Source: Candidatus Altimarinota bacterium (GTDB taxonomy: Bacteria; Cyanobacteriota; Cyanobacteriia; Cyanobacteriales; Microcystaceae). Taken from it: 33,581 nt of DNA. The stretch spans positions 1 to 33,581 of the forward strand of contig JAAUUT010000060.1 in the NCBI GenBank assembly GCA_012031035.1. Reading direction: 5' to 3'. A program made the position numbers and the translations under genes. The notes below the pieces were generated by a model that saw nothing but the letters and a program-made list of their open reading frames with translations, was not told where the DNA came from and ran no database searches. Below are positions 8,554-16,613 of this stretch, in pieces. Positions within the stretch are counted from its first letter, which is position 1, and every line of letters begins with the position of its first letter.

Positions 8554-9705
8554 ATGACAGCAACCAACCCCATTTTTGAGATCGAGAAGAAATACGGTCA
8601 AAGTATTTGGATGGATAATTTAAACCGCGATTTAATCCAATCGGGCGAGTTAAAGCAGTTAATTTCAAATCGGGGAATCGTAGGCATTACGTCTAATCCC
8701 ACCATTTTTGAAAAAGCGATCGCGGGGAATCAAATTTACGACGAAGATATCGAAGCGGGAATAAAAGCCGGGAAATCGGTACAAGAAATCTACGAAACCC
8801 TGGTTTTTGAAGATATTCGCAATGCTTGCGATATCTTAGCGCCAGTTTACGAAGAAAGTAATGGGTTCGATGGTTATGTGAGCATCGAAGTGCCGCCAGT
8901 TATCGCCCACGATACCGAAATGACTATTCAAGAAGCCCGACGCTACTTCCAAACGATCGATCGCCCTAATATAATGATAAAAATTCCAGGGACGACGAAA
9001 GGATTGCCTGCTGTTGAAACGGCAATTAGCGAAGGAATCAACGTCAACGTTACCCTACTATTTTCGGTCGATAGTTATGTAGAAACCGCTTGGAGCTACA
9101 TTCGAGGTTTGGAAAAACGGGCAGCAGAAGGGAAGGACGTTAGTAAAGTGGCTTCGGTAGCTAGTTTCTTTCTCAGCCGCATCGATAGTAATATCGACGC
9201 TCGCATCGATGCCAAGCTAAAAGCTGGGGTCGATACGATAGAGCAAGAGGCAAAATTGCGAACCATTAAAGGGAAAGTCGCGATCGCCAATGCCAAGATT
9301 GCTTATCAGAAGTACAAAGAGATTTTTGGGAGCGATCGTTGGAAAGCCTTGGAAGAAAAAGGCGCAAAAGTTCAGCGCTTACTTTGGGCTTCTACGGGCA
9401 CAAAAAATCCCGAATACAGCGATGTCATGTACGTTGACGAACTTATCGGTTCCGAGACGGTCAATACATTACCGCCGCAAACCATTGAAGCTTGTGCCGA
9501 CCACTGCCATCCTGACTCGCGAATAGAAAGCAATGTCGATGAAGCTTATCAGTTAATCGAAAGTCTCAAAGATCCCGATATCAATATCGATCTCAACGAA
9601 GTAATGGACGAATTACTCGTAGATGGGATCGATAAATTCGTTACTCCCTTCGAGTCGTTGATGTCTTCTCTTGAAGACAAAGTAAAACACCTAGCAACGG
9701 TATAG
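8554..9705 (+). CDS. tal: Transaldolase
   Basis: Transfers a dihydroxyacetone unit between sugar phosphates in the non-oxidative pentose phosphate pathway. I chose ATG 8554 because GGAG lies six bases upstream; this gives 383 residues starting MTATNPIFEIEK, and the frame is open further upstream. Diagnostic blocks are GITSNPTIFEKAI (44-56) and MIKIPGT, with the Schiff-base lysine at about K143, followed by NVTLLFS and VASFFLSRID. It belongs to the longer transaldolase type found in actinobacteria and cyanobacteria. It lies 64 bases after fbp. An unusual extra gene separates it from zwf. Confidence 0.96.
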   Translation: MTATNPIFEIEKKYGQSIWMDNLNRDLIQSGELKQLISNRGIVGITSNPTIFEKAIAGNQIYDEDIEAGIKAGKSVQEIYETLVFEDIRNACDILAPVYEESNGFDGYVSIEVPPVIAHDTEMTIQEARRYFQTIDRPNIMIKIPGTTKGLPAVETAISEGINVNVTLLFSVDSYVETAWSYIRGLEKRAAEGKDVSKVASVASFFLSRIDSNIDARIDAKLKAGVDTIEQEAKLRTIKGKVAIANAKIAYQKYKEIFGSDRWKALEEKGAKVQRLLWASTGTKNPEYSDVMYVDELIGSETVNTLPPQTIEACADHCHPDSRIESNVDEAYQLIESLKDPDINIDLNEVMDELLVDGIDKFVTPFESLMSSLEDKVKHLATV

Positions 9706-9717
9706 GAACCGAAGCAA

Positions 9718-9789
9718 GGGGAATCGCGATTAGGCAAAGCCTACGCTAGCCTGCGGCAACGCCAAAGGCGAACGCGATCGCGATTCCCC
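9718..9789. repeat. Dispersed palindromic repeat after tal
   Basis: Thirteen-base arms GGGGAATCGCGAT (9718-9730) and ATCGCGATTCCCC (9777-9789) enclose a core with AAAGCCTACGCTAGCC and GGCAACGCC words. These words resemble short dispersed repeats I associate with filamentous cyanobacteria. It can fold into a strong hairpin right after the tal stop and might act as a terminator or processing site, although no T-run follows directly. Confidence 0.75.
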
Positions 9790-9818
9790 ATCCTCCCTTT
9801 TATTTTCTGACAACCGCA

Positions 9819-10547
9819 ATGTATAACGTCTATCCTCTATTCAAAACCAATCGTGCCCTTCGCGTTTGCGAACCAACTTCCGATGATGGTTATGGTTGGC
9901 AACTCGTTCCGCTAAACGATGCAGAAAAAGTACGATTGCTCGAACTTGAGGCGATTGTCGATAGAGGACTTCAGACGTTTTACGAAGTCGGTCAAGTGTT
10001 GATTGAGATACGCGATCGCAAATTGTATCGTCAAACCCATAAGACTTTTGAAGCCTATTGTAAGGAGAATTGGAGTATAGCCAAACGAACAGCGTATCAA
10101 TTAATTAGTGCGACTAAAGTTGTAGAAAATTTGTGCGCCATGGCGCACAAAATTCTAACTAACGAACGTCAGGTTCGTCCCCTCACTAAACTCCCAGCAG
10201 CACAGCAGTTAGAAATCTGGCAAAAAGCCGTAGAAATATCTCCCGACGGAAATCCAACAGCGAAGATAGTCGAGCGTTTGGTAGAAGAGCAAGAAGCTAC
10301 TAACCAAAACAAAAAACCTTCCTCAGAAATAGAACAGTTACGCCAGGAAAACGATCGCTTAAAAGAAGAACTCAAAAAACAGAAGCTAGAAAGAGAACAG
10401 CGTACTGCATTGGTTGCAACAGAATTAGAAAGATTGCGAGAAGAAAATCGGCAACTAAAAGCCGAACTCAGACAGAGAGATAAAGATTGGGAAATACGTT
10501 TAGCAGTTGAAAGAGAAAAAATTCGCTTAGAAATAGAAGCCAAATAG
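9819..10547 (+). CDS. ParB-like/plasmid-type DNA-binding protein with C-terminal coiled coil
   Basis: A 242-residue protein. Residues about 40-115 (LEAIVDRGLQTFYEVGQVL, IRDRKLYRQTHKTFEAYC, WSIAKRTAYQLI) match a helical module I know from plasmid and phage-borne ParB-like proteins. WSIAKRTAYQLISA looks like a helix-turn-helix. Residues about 120-165 continue it (VRPLTKLPAAQQLEIWQKAVE). From about 172 to the end it is a charged coiled coil with two similar segments (EIEQLRQENDRLKEELKK and ELERLREENRQLKAELRQ). It lies between tal and zwf, where no gene is expected in the usual cluster, and follows a dispersed repeat, so it is probably an insertion. No nuclease or NTPase motif is present. Its cellular role is unknown. 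Confidence 0.8.
   Translation: MYNVYPLFKTNRALRVCEPTSDDGYGWQLVPLNDAEKVRLLELEAIVDRGLQTFYEVGQVLIEIRDRKLYRQTHKTFEAYCKENWSIAKRTAYQLISATKVVENLCAMAHKILTNERQVRPLTKLPAAQQLEIWQKAVEISPDGNPTAKIVERLVEEQEATNQNKKPSSEIEQLRQENDRLKEELKKQKLEREQRTALVATELERLREENRQLKAELRQRDKDWEIRLAVEREKIRLEIEAK
10130..10151. repeat. 22-bp perfect palindrome inside the ParB-like gene
   Basis: The half-site is TTTGTGCGCCA, centred on CCATGG, encoding the stretch around LCAMAH. A perfect dyad of this length within a coding region of a DNA-binding protein is unusual. It could be an autoregulatory site or part of a small repeat inserted in frame. No function is shown by the sequence itself. Confidence 0.85.
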
Positions 10548-10617
10548 AGGAATTAAGCGATCGCGCGATCGGACTTTATTACACCTCGAAAGCCTCGTTC
10601 CCAACCAATCGTTGTTT

Positions 10618-10698
10618 ACTGGTCATTAGTCATTGGTTATTAATTACAAAGGACAAGTGACAAACGACAAAGGACAAACATTAACTGATAACTGAAAA
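10618..10698. repeat. Short tandem-like repeats upstream of zwf
   Basis: Degenerate repeats: GGTCATTAGTCATTGGTTATT, then GACAA-spaced units (GGACAAGTGACAAACGACAA) and TAACTGATAACTG. They fill most of the 153-base gap between the ParB-like gene and zwf, where a zwf promoter would be expected. I could not identify promoter boxes. Confidence 0.5.
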
Positions 10699-10700
10699 AG

Positions 10701-12229
10701 ATGGTAACATTCTTAGAAAATCCCCTGCGCGTCGGACTGCGCCAAGAAAGAACCCCAGAACCGTTAATCCTAGTTATCTTTGGAGCCTCTGGAGATCTAA
10801 CGCAGCGCAAACTCGTTCCTGCCTTATATCAACTCAAGCAAGAACGAAGGTTGCCCGCAGAAATGACCATCGTTGGCGTTGCGCGTCGCGATTGGAGTCA
10901 CGATTATTTCCGCGAACAGATGCGCCAGGGGATCGAAGAATTCTCCGACGGGATCGGTAACGAAAGCGTATGGCAAGACTTTGCTGAAGGCTTGTATTAC
11001 TGTTCTGGCAACATGGACGATCCCGAAAGCTATCAAAAACTCAAAACCCTACTCGAAGAACTCGACGGACGGCGGGGAACTAGAGGCAATCGCGTCTTTT
11101 ATCTATCAGTATCGCCTAACTTCTTTCCCCCAGCCTTAAAAAACCTGGGTGCGGCGGGAATGATTCAAGATCCGCTCAAACATCGCGTCGTCATCGAAAA
11201 ACCCTTTGGTAAAGATTTGAGTTCGGCTCAAATCCTCAACCGAGTCGTGCAAAAAGTTTGTCGAGAAGAACAAGTTTATCGCATCGACCACTATCTCGGC
11301 AAAGAAACCGTCCAAAACCTCTTAGTCTTTCGCTTTGCCAACGCCATTTTCGAGCCAATCTGGAATCGGCAATTTGTCGATCACGTCCAAATCACCGTAG
11401 CAGAAACTGTCGGCGTAGAAGATCGGGCAGGCTATTACGACACGGTTGGCGCATTGAGAGATATGTTGCAAAACCACCTACTGCAACTCTTTTGCTTTAC
11501 CGCAATGGAACCGCCCAACACCCTCAATGCCGACAGCATTCGTAGCGAAAAAGTCAAAGTCTTACAAGCCACTCATTTAGCCGATATTAATAACTTAGAG
11601 CGATCGGCTATTCGCGGTCAGTATAAATCGGGCTGGATGAAAGGCAAGCCCGTACAAGGCTATCGAGAAGAACCTGGGGTTAATCCCAACTCCACTACGC
11701 CTACCTTTGTCGCCATGAAACTGATTGTCGATAACTGGCGCTGGCAAGGAGTCCCATTTTACCTTCGTACAGGCAAACGAATGCCCAAAAAGTCAGCGAA
11801 ATTGCCATTCAATTCCGAGACGTTCCTTTATCAATTTTCCAATCAGCAGCCAGTCAAACAAGTCCCAATGTATTAAGTATGCGGATACAACCAAATGAGG
11901 GCATATCGCTTCGATTTGAGGCAAAAATGCCAGGTTCCGAACTGCGGACGCGCACCGTAGAAATGGACTTCGGTTATGGATCGTCTTTTGGGATGGCTAC
12001 TGCTGATGCCTACCACCGCTTGCTACTAGATGCAATGTTAGGCGACCAAACCCTGTTTACCCGCGCCGATGAAGTAGAAGAAGCTTGGCGAGTTGTTACT
12101 CCCGCTTTAGCAGCTTGGGATGGAGGCTCAGATCCCGCTACCATTCCGCAATACGAAGCCGGAACCTGGGAACCAACCGAAGCAGAATTTTTGATTAACC
12201 GAGACGGTCGGCGTTGGCGCAGGCTTTAA
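10701..12229 (+). CDS. zwf: Glucose-6-phosphate 1-dehydrogenase, interrupted by a one-base frameshift
   Basis: Oxidises glucose 6-phosphate with NADP in the first step of the oxidative pentose phosphate pathway, the main route for night-time reducing power in cyanobacteria. The nucleotide-binding motif [11 protein letters not shown] is at 28-38, EKPFGKD at 166-172 and the active-site RIDHYLGKE at 194-202. The frame breaks after RTGKRMPKK: the first part ends at a TAA at 11874-11876, and the remainder is open in another frame to 12229. The A-run at 11787-11791 has five A; six would restore [14 protein letters not shown] and give exactly 509 residues, a usual length for this enzyme. This could be a sequencing error, a real lesion or a slippage site. 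The activator gene opcA follows. Confidence 0.93.
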
Positions 12230-12248
12230 ACAGTTATCGGTGACCAGT

Positions 12249-12282
12249 GACTAAATAATTACGAATTACGAATTATTTAGTC
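12249..12282. repeat. Perfect 12-bp inverted repeat between zwf and opcA
   Basis: GACTAAATAATT (12249-12260) and AATTATTTAGTC (12271-12282) are separated by ten bases. It could form a hairpin in a zwf-opcA transcript. No T-run follows, so it is not a standard terminator. Confidence 0.75.
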
Positions 12283-12374
12283 GTTTGTCAAGATGATACT
12301 GAGAACTGATAACCAATATACCGACGAGATGCGATCTTATCTCTAGCACTAATTACTAATAACTGATTAGACCT

Positions 12375-13745
12375 ATGACAACAACAGAAATCTCTCCTTT
12401 AGTTTCCTTGCAAGCACCCAAAGATGTCTCCATCGACGAGATAGAAGCCGAATTGCGAGGAATTTGGAAACTTTATAGCGAAAATGAAGAAGGATTGGCC
12501 GCGACGCGAGCAGCGACGTTTAGCTTGTTGGTATACGAACCTACGCCAACGCAACAACGCTTAGCTGCCTTGGGCTATTACACCGGCCCGATTGACGGAA
12601 TTAGCGGCCCTCGCTCGATCGCGGCCATCAAATCCGCCCAAAAAGTTTATGGAATGGAAGCAACGGGCAAGTCCGACGCAGAATTCCTCAAAAAACTACA
12701 AGCCGAGTATCAGCAAGCCAAAACAGAAGGCAAACTTGCCGATGCTGCCCATCGATTAGAAAAGCAATATTCGCCCGATGTAGAAGGCGCAGGAATTGCC
12801 GACGCGATCGCGACTTCCAATCCCTGTCGCATCATTACCCTATGTCCTACCACCGAGGCAGATACGGGGGTAACGGCTCAAGTTTCCGCCTATTGTCCGA
12901 TTCAGAAACGCACTCATAATACCTTAATTTGTTGCGAGTATATTACTCTGCGGGGAACGTCTGATGCTTTAGAAAGAATTGGCGCGATCGTTAGCGAACT
13001 AACCATTGGCGGACTGCCTAAATTCCTCTGGTGGAAAGCTAGCCCCGAACCGGAATACGGCTTGTTCAAGCGACTGTCCGCTCAGTGCGATAGCGTTATT
13101 ATTGATTCAAGTACCTTTAGATCCCCAGAAGAAGATTTATTACGAATTGGCGATCTTCTCTCCAAAGAAGTTCCCATGAACGATCTCAACTGGGGACGGC
13201 TAGCCGCTTGGCAAGAATTGACGGCTGAAGCCTTCGATCCTCCCGAACGTCGCGAAGCTCTATCAGAAGTCGATCGCGTTACCCTCGATTACGAAAAGGG
13301 CAACCCCGCGCAAGCCTTCATGTACTTGGGCTGGATTGCCAGTCGCTTGAAATGGCGACCCGTTTCTTACCAGCAAGAAAACGGCGATTACGATATCCGA
13401 CGCATTAGCTTTACCACCGAAGACCGCCGCACTATCGAAGCTGAATTAGCAGGCGTTCCCCTCGCCGATACGGGAGACGTTCCAGGAGATCTGATTAGCT
13501 TGCGCCTGAGTTCGACAAACCTAGAAGCCGATTGCTGTACCGTCCTTTGTTCGGGAACGACCGGATGTATGCGCATGGAAGCAGGCGGTGGCGCGCAAGC
13601 TTGTAGCATTCAGCAAGTCACGCCCCTATTCGATCAAAAGACAGAGACATTGCTGAGCAAGCAATTTCAACGTTGGGGTCGAGATGTACTATTCCAAGAA
13701 AGTATGAGCGTTACTTGTCAGATTCTCAAATTAGCTCTCTTATAA
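12375..13745 (+). CDS. opcA: OpcA, G6PDH assembly/activator protein
   Basis: OpcA binds and allosterically activates glucose-6-phosphate dehydrogenase in cyanobacteria and is encoded beside zwf. The protein has 456 residues. Near the N terminus (about 57-110) it carries a peptidoglycan-binding-type fold (QQRLAALGYYTGPIDGISGP), then the OpcA core with FLWWKASPEPEYGLFKRL (217-234) and LNWGRLAAWQELTAEAFD (271-288). The C-terminal region is rich in cysteines: 387, 388, 392, 398 and 410. In Anabaena a nearby cysteine pair is reported as a thioredoxin target; C392 and C398 are the likely equivalents, but this is from memory. It lies 145 bases after zwf. Confidence 0.95.
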   Translation: MTTTEISPLVSLQAPKDVSIDEIEAELRGIWKLYSENEEGLAATRAATFSLLVYEPTPTQQRLAALGYYTGPIDGISGPRSIAAIKSAQKVYGMEATGKSDAEFLKKLQAEYQQAKTEGKLADAAHRLEKQYSPDVEGAGIADAIATSNPCRIITLCPTTEADTGVTAQVSAYCPIQKRTHNTLICCEYITLRGTSDALERIGAIVSELTIGGLPKFLWWKASPEPEYGLFKRLSAQCDSVIIDSSTFRSPEEDLLRIGDLLSKEVPMNDLNWGRLAAWQELTAEAFDPPERREALSEVDRVTLDYEKGNPAQAFMYLGWIASRLKWRPVSYQQENGDYDIRRISFTTEDRRTIEAELAGVPLADTGDVPGDLISLRLSSTNLEADCCTVLCSGTTGCMRMEAGGGAQACSIQQVTPLFDQKTETLLSKQFQRWGRDVLFQESMSVTCQILKLALL

Positions 13746-13752
13746 GATGAAA

Positions 13753-13789
13753 GGGGATTGGGGATTGGGGATTGGTGATTGGTGATTGG
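13753..13789. repeat. GGGGATT heptamer tandem repeat
   Basis: About five units of GGGGATT, drifting to GGTGATT, lie just after the opcA stop. This is the classic cyanobacterial short tandemly repeated repetitive (STRR) type. The unit is seven bases, so copy-number change in the intergenic region is harmless to reading frames. Confidence 0.85.
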
Positions 13790-13898
13790 AAATTGGCTAT
13801 TCAATTGTCCTGATAACCCAGTCACCCATCATCAATTACTAGTCTCTTTTAGAAACTATGTATGGAGTAAATCTTAAGTTTACTTTATAAATAATCTC

Positions 13899-15284
13899 TT
13901 AAGCTTGAGTCATTAAAAGGCGATCGATCTCGGTGCGATCGCTCGTCCCCAAAATCTGCATTTTTACTCCGCTCTCTGGTGCGAGAGTAACACCTCGTCG
14001 TTGAGGGCGTTCGCGCTTTTTCTCGACGAGGGTTAATTGATACTCAGACAAAATCGTTGCCAAAACTAACTTCATTTCAAACTGCGCTAACGCTTCCCCA
14101 ATACAGCGACGAACGCCTCCACCAAAAGGAATAAATTCATAAGGGGAAAATTGCCGCTCTAAAAAGCGTTCCGGTTTAAATTCCCGATGATTTGGATAAA
14201 TATCTTCCCGTTGATGAGTTAAATACATACATCCCATCACCACCGTTCCAGGTTCCAAAAGATAGCCCATCATCTCCACAGGCTCCTGAGCCACTCTAGG
14301 AAACGTTAACATTGCCACCGGATGAATTCGCAACGTTTCCTGACAGACAGCGGTTAAATAGGGCAAGCGAGCGATATCCATCAGCGCGGGGGAATCGCCC
14401 AAACTATTGAGTTCGCTTAAAATTTTGTCGCGAACTTCTGGTAAATAGTGAGTCCAGTATAACGCCCAAGCCATCGCTGTTGCTGTCGTTTCATGACCTG
14501 CAAACATTAAAGCCATCAACTCGTCGCGCAACTCGCGATCGCTCATCGGTTGACCCTCCTCATCTCGTGCCGACATTAACATTGAAAGGATATCCGTGCG
14601 ATCGCGATCGGGATTCGCCCTGCGTTCGGCAATCTCAGCATAAAGCAGGTCGTCGATTTGTTGGCGCTGGCGCACGAACTTGCCCCAGGGACTCCAGGCT
14701 CCCCAATCTTTTTGTAGTGCGGGTAAAAAGAGAAAGCCAGAAGATATTGGAGAGCGGAAAACCTCGCCCATTTCGCTCATAAGTTGTCTGAGTTGCTGGC
14801 AGCGTTCTCCTTCGTACAAGCCAAAAACCACCTCTAAAATGACTTGTAGCGAAATCGATTGCATCGCCGATCGCGCTAAAAATGGCTTGCCAGTTGGTAA
14901 CTGACTCATGACCTTGCGCGTCACATTACAGATTAGCTCCCCATAAGTCCGCATTCTATCGCCGTGAAAAGGCGGCATGACTAATTGACGACGTTTTCTG
15001 TGGCGATCGCCTTCTAGCATAATTACCGAGTTATCGCCAATTAGAGGCTCTAAAATCCGATTCGTCTCGCTAGGCGCGCTAAATTGCTTGCGGTCGTTCG
15101 TCAGAAGTTGTTGAATGGCTTGGGGATGGCTGACGTAGACGATCGTGCCGCCAAAACCAATAACTTTAGCGACGAACAAATCGGGATAGCGTTCGTGCGA
15201 TCGCTCCATATAGCCCACCGGATCGAGTATCCATTCTAATCGCTGTATAAATTTAGGAGTTTTTGGGCCGTCGGGTCGTTTCAT
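13899..15284 (-). CDS. Cytochrome P450, CYP110-like
   Basis: A 461-residue haem monooxygenase. Hallmarks are the I-helix oxygen-activation motif AGHETT (262-267), the K-helix ETLR (316-319), PERF (371-374) and the haem loop FGGGVRRCIG (387-396) with the axial cysteine at 394. There is no signal peptide. The CYP110 assignment is by overall resemblance (start MKRPDGPKTPKFIQRLEWILDP, EGDRHRKRRQLVMPPFHGDRM region). CYP110 members in cyanobacteria act on fatty acids, alkanes or terpenoids, so the substrate cannot be stated. It is the last gene of a minus-strand run with an MBL-fold, an SH3 and a ycf46 gene, 43 bases after the MBL gene. No ferredoxin partner or terpene synthase is adjacent. Confidence 0.93.
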   Translation of the reverse strand: MKRPDGPKTPKFIQRLEWILDPVGYMERSHERYPDLFVAKVIGFGGTIVYVSHPQAIQQLLTNDRKQFSAPSETNRILEPLIGDNSVIMLEGDRHRKRRQLVMPPFHGDRMRTYGELICNVTRKVMSQLPTGKPFLARSAMQSISLQVILEVVFGLYEGERCQQLRQLMSEMGEVFRSPISSGFLFLPALQKDWGAWSPWGKFVRQRQQIDDLLYAEIAERRANPDRDRTDILSMLMSARDEEGQPMSDRELRDELMALMFAGHETTATAMAWALYWTHYLPEVRDKILSELNSLGDSPALMDIARLPYLTAVCQETLRIHPVAMLTFPRVAQEPVEMMGYLLEPGTVVMGCMYLTHQREDIYPNHREFKPERFLERQFSPYEFIPFGGGVRRCIGEALAQFEMKLVLATILSEYQLTLVEKKRERPQRRGVTLAPESGVKMQILGTSDRTEIDRLLMTQA

Positions 15285-15327
15285 AAAATTAGGGGCGATC
15301 GCCTTATAACATCTTTTACTTCCTATT

Positions 15328-16104
15328 TTAATAACTCAAAACCCGTATCGCCGTCCCTTCTTTTGGAATATCTGCGGGTCGCAAACTCATTGTATTGCCG
15401 CCTATTTTACGCACGTTCGTGCCTTCGACGAGTTTGAGAAACTCATCCACTCCAACCAAATCGCAAGCCGCTTTATCGGCGGCGGTAGTTAGATATTGGG
15501 TGGGAATGACGATCTTGGGATTGAGCGCGTCGATCGCTTGTTTGGCTTCTTGGGGGTTATAGGCTTTGGGACCGCCGCCGACGGGAACCAATGCTAAATC
15601 GGGACTGCCGAGTAGGATTTTCTGCTCGATTTCTATGGGGGCTGCCGCGCCGCCCAGATGTAAAACCCTTATACCGCCTTGATTCCAGCGCCAAGCCACA
15701 TTCATGCCAAAACGCCGTCCGCCCTCGCGATCGTGGGCAATGCTAACCCCTTGAAATCGGATACCGCCAATTTCGTAAACGCCCGGTTCAAAAAGAACTT
15801 TGGGACTTCCTGGCAACCCTTCAGCCGCCCCTTCGTCCCAGAGTTGGCTGCTGATGAGAACGAGATCGGCTTGTACCTTGGGAAGCGAGTAGCCAGCCGT
15901 ACAGCCGATCGCCCGAAACGGATTGACCAAAATCCGCATTCCGCTTCCGGTAAATAAGAAACAAGTATGTCCTAGATATTGGATTCCCAAGGAACCGCCA
16001 CTTTGTGCCGTTGCGCGATCGCTTCCCAATCCCGCCATCCAAGTCGTCCCGCCTGCTGCTAGTAAGCTTGCTCCAGCATAACGAATTAACTGTCGCCGTC
16101 TCAT
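15328..16104 (-). CDS. Tat-exported MBL-fold protein with a degenerate metal site
   Basis: From ATG 16104 (GAGGG about ten bases upstream) the protein has 258 residues; a GTG at 16125 is possible but less likely. It begins with a twin-arginine signal (MRRRQLIRYAGASLLAAGG, cleavage near ATAQS). The body resembles the UlaG-like metallo-beta-lactamase fold: IQYLGHTCFLFTG, ILVNPF, a conserved HDREGGRRFGMN block, VLHLGGAAAPI, LALVPVGGGPKAYNP and IVIPTQYLTTAADKAACDL. The HxHxDH motif expected after LVLIS is replaced by SQLWDEG, so the standard two-metal hydrolase site is missing. I believe related cyanobacterial proteins share this. It begins 24 bases after the SH3 gene stop. Function unknown. Confidence 0.83.
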   Translation of the reverse strand: MRRRQLIRYAGASLLAAGGTTWMAGLGSDRATAQSGGSLGIQYLGHTCFLFTGSGMRILVNPFRAIGCTAGYSLPKVQADLVLISSQLWDEGAAEGLPGSPKVLFEPGVYEIGGIRFQGVSIAHDREGGRRFGMNVAWRWNQGGIRVLHLGGAAAPIEIEQKILLGSPDLALVPVGGGPKAYNPQEAKQAIDALNPKIVIPTQYLTTAADKAACDLVGVDEFLKLVEGTNVRKIGGNTMSLRPADIPKEGTAIRVLSY

Positions 16105-16128
16105 CAAAAATTTGCCCTCTATCACCGA

Positions 16129-16599
16129 TTAATTACTCGTTTCTACTTTCTCAACATTTCCGGCTTTAATCCAGCCTTCGAGGGTTCCCTCAGCAAGGCG
16201 AATTTTCTGCCATTGTTTGTCCTCGCTTTCTTGGAGAACGATCAGTTCTTGATTATAATCTACTCCTGCGATGCGTTCGGCTTCGCGACCGGGTTCGGTG
16301 CGCACGCTCAATCCCTCAGCCCAAGTTACTCGCGCTTTGTATGCACCAGGCGGTAAGTTTTCTGGTGGCTTTTCGGGTTCTGGCGAAGCGGCAGCGACGG
16401 GAGTTGCTTGGGGGGTTGGAGGCGTTTGGATGGTTGTAGTCGTTTCTTCTTTCTTTTCCTCCGCAAACGTGGGTTTGGGAGGATTGGCGTTCATCTTAGC
16501 GAAGAAAACATAGGCAACCGCAGCCGTTCCTCCCGCTAGGATAGCAAGACCGAGGATAAACCCGATAATAAATTGAACTAAATTTGATATGCGCTTCAC
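16129..16599 (-). CDS. Membrane-anchored bacterial SH3-domain protein
   Basis: A 156-residue protein: a short basic start, one membrane helix (about 9-33: LVQFIIGFILGLAILAGGTA), a Pro/Thr/Glu-rich linker (about 38-85), then an SH3-like domain (about 87-152) with the signature ARVTWAEGLSVRTEPG, ELIVLQES, WQKIRLAEGTLEGWIKAGNV. Such domains in the periplasm usually bind peptidoglycan or proteins. It starts 14 bases after ycf46 and precedes the MBL gene closely, so they are probably one transcript. There is no enzymatic domain. Confidence 0.85.
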   Translation of the reverse strand: MKRISNLVQFIIGFILGLAILAGGTAAVAYVFFAKMNANPPKPTFAEEKKEETTTTIQTPPTPQATPVAAASPEPEKPPENLPPGAYKARVTWAEGLSVRTEPGREAERIAGVDYNQELIVLQESEDKQWQKIRLAEGTLEGWIKAGNVEKVETSN

Positions 16600-16613
16600 G
16601 ATCGCTCCTCTAT

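Noticed and set aside
11787-11791. Programmed ribosomal frameshift as the explanation for zwf
   Set aside because: No conserved slippery site with stimulatory structure was seen, and G6PDH is not known to use one; an indel is simpler.
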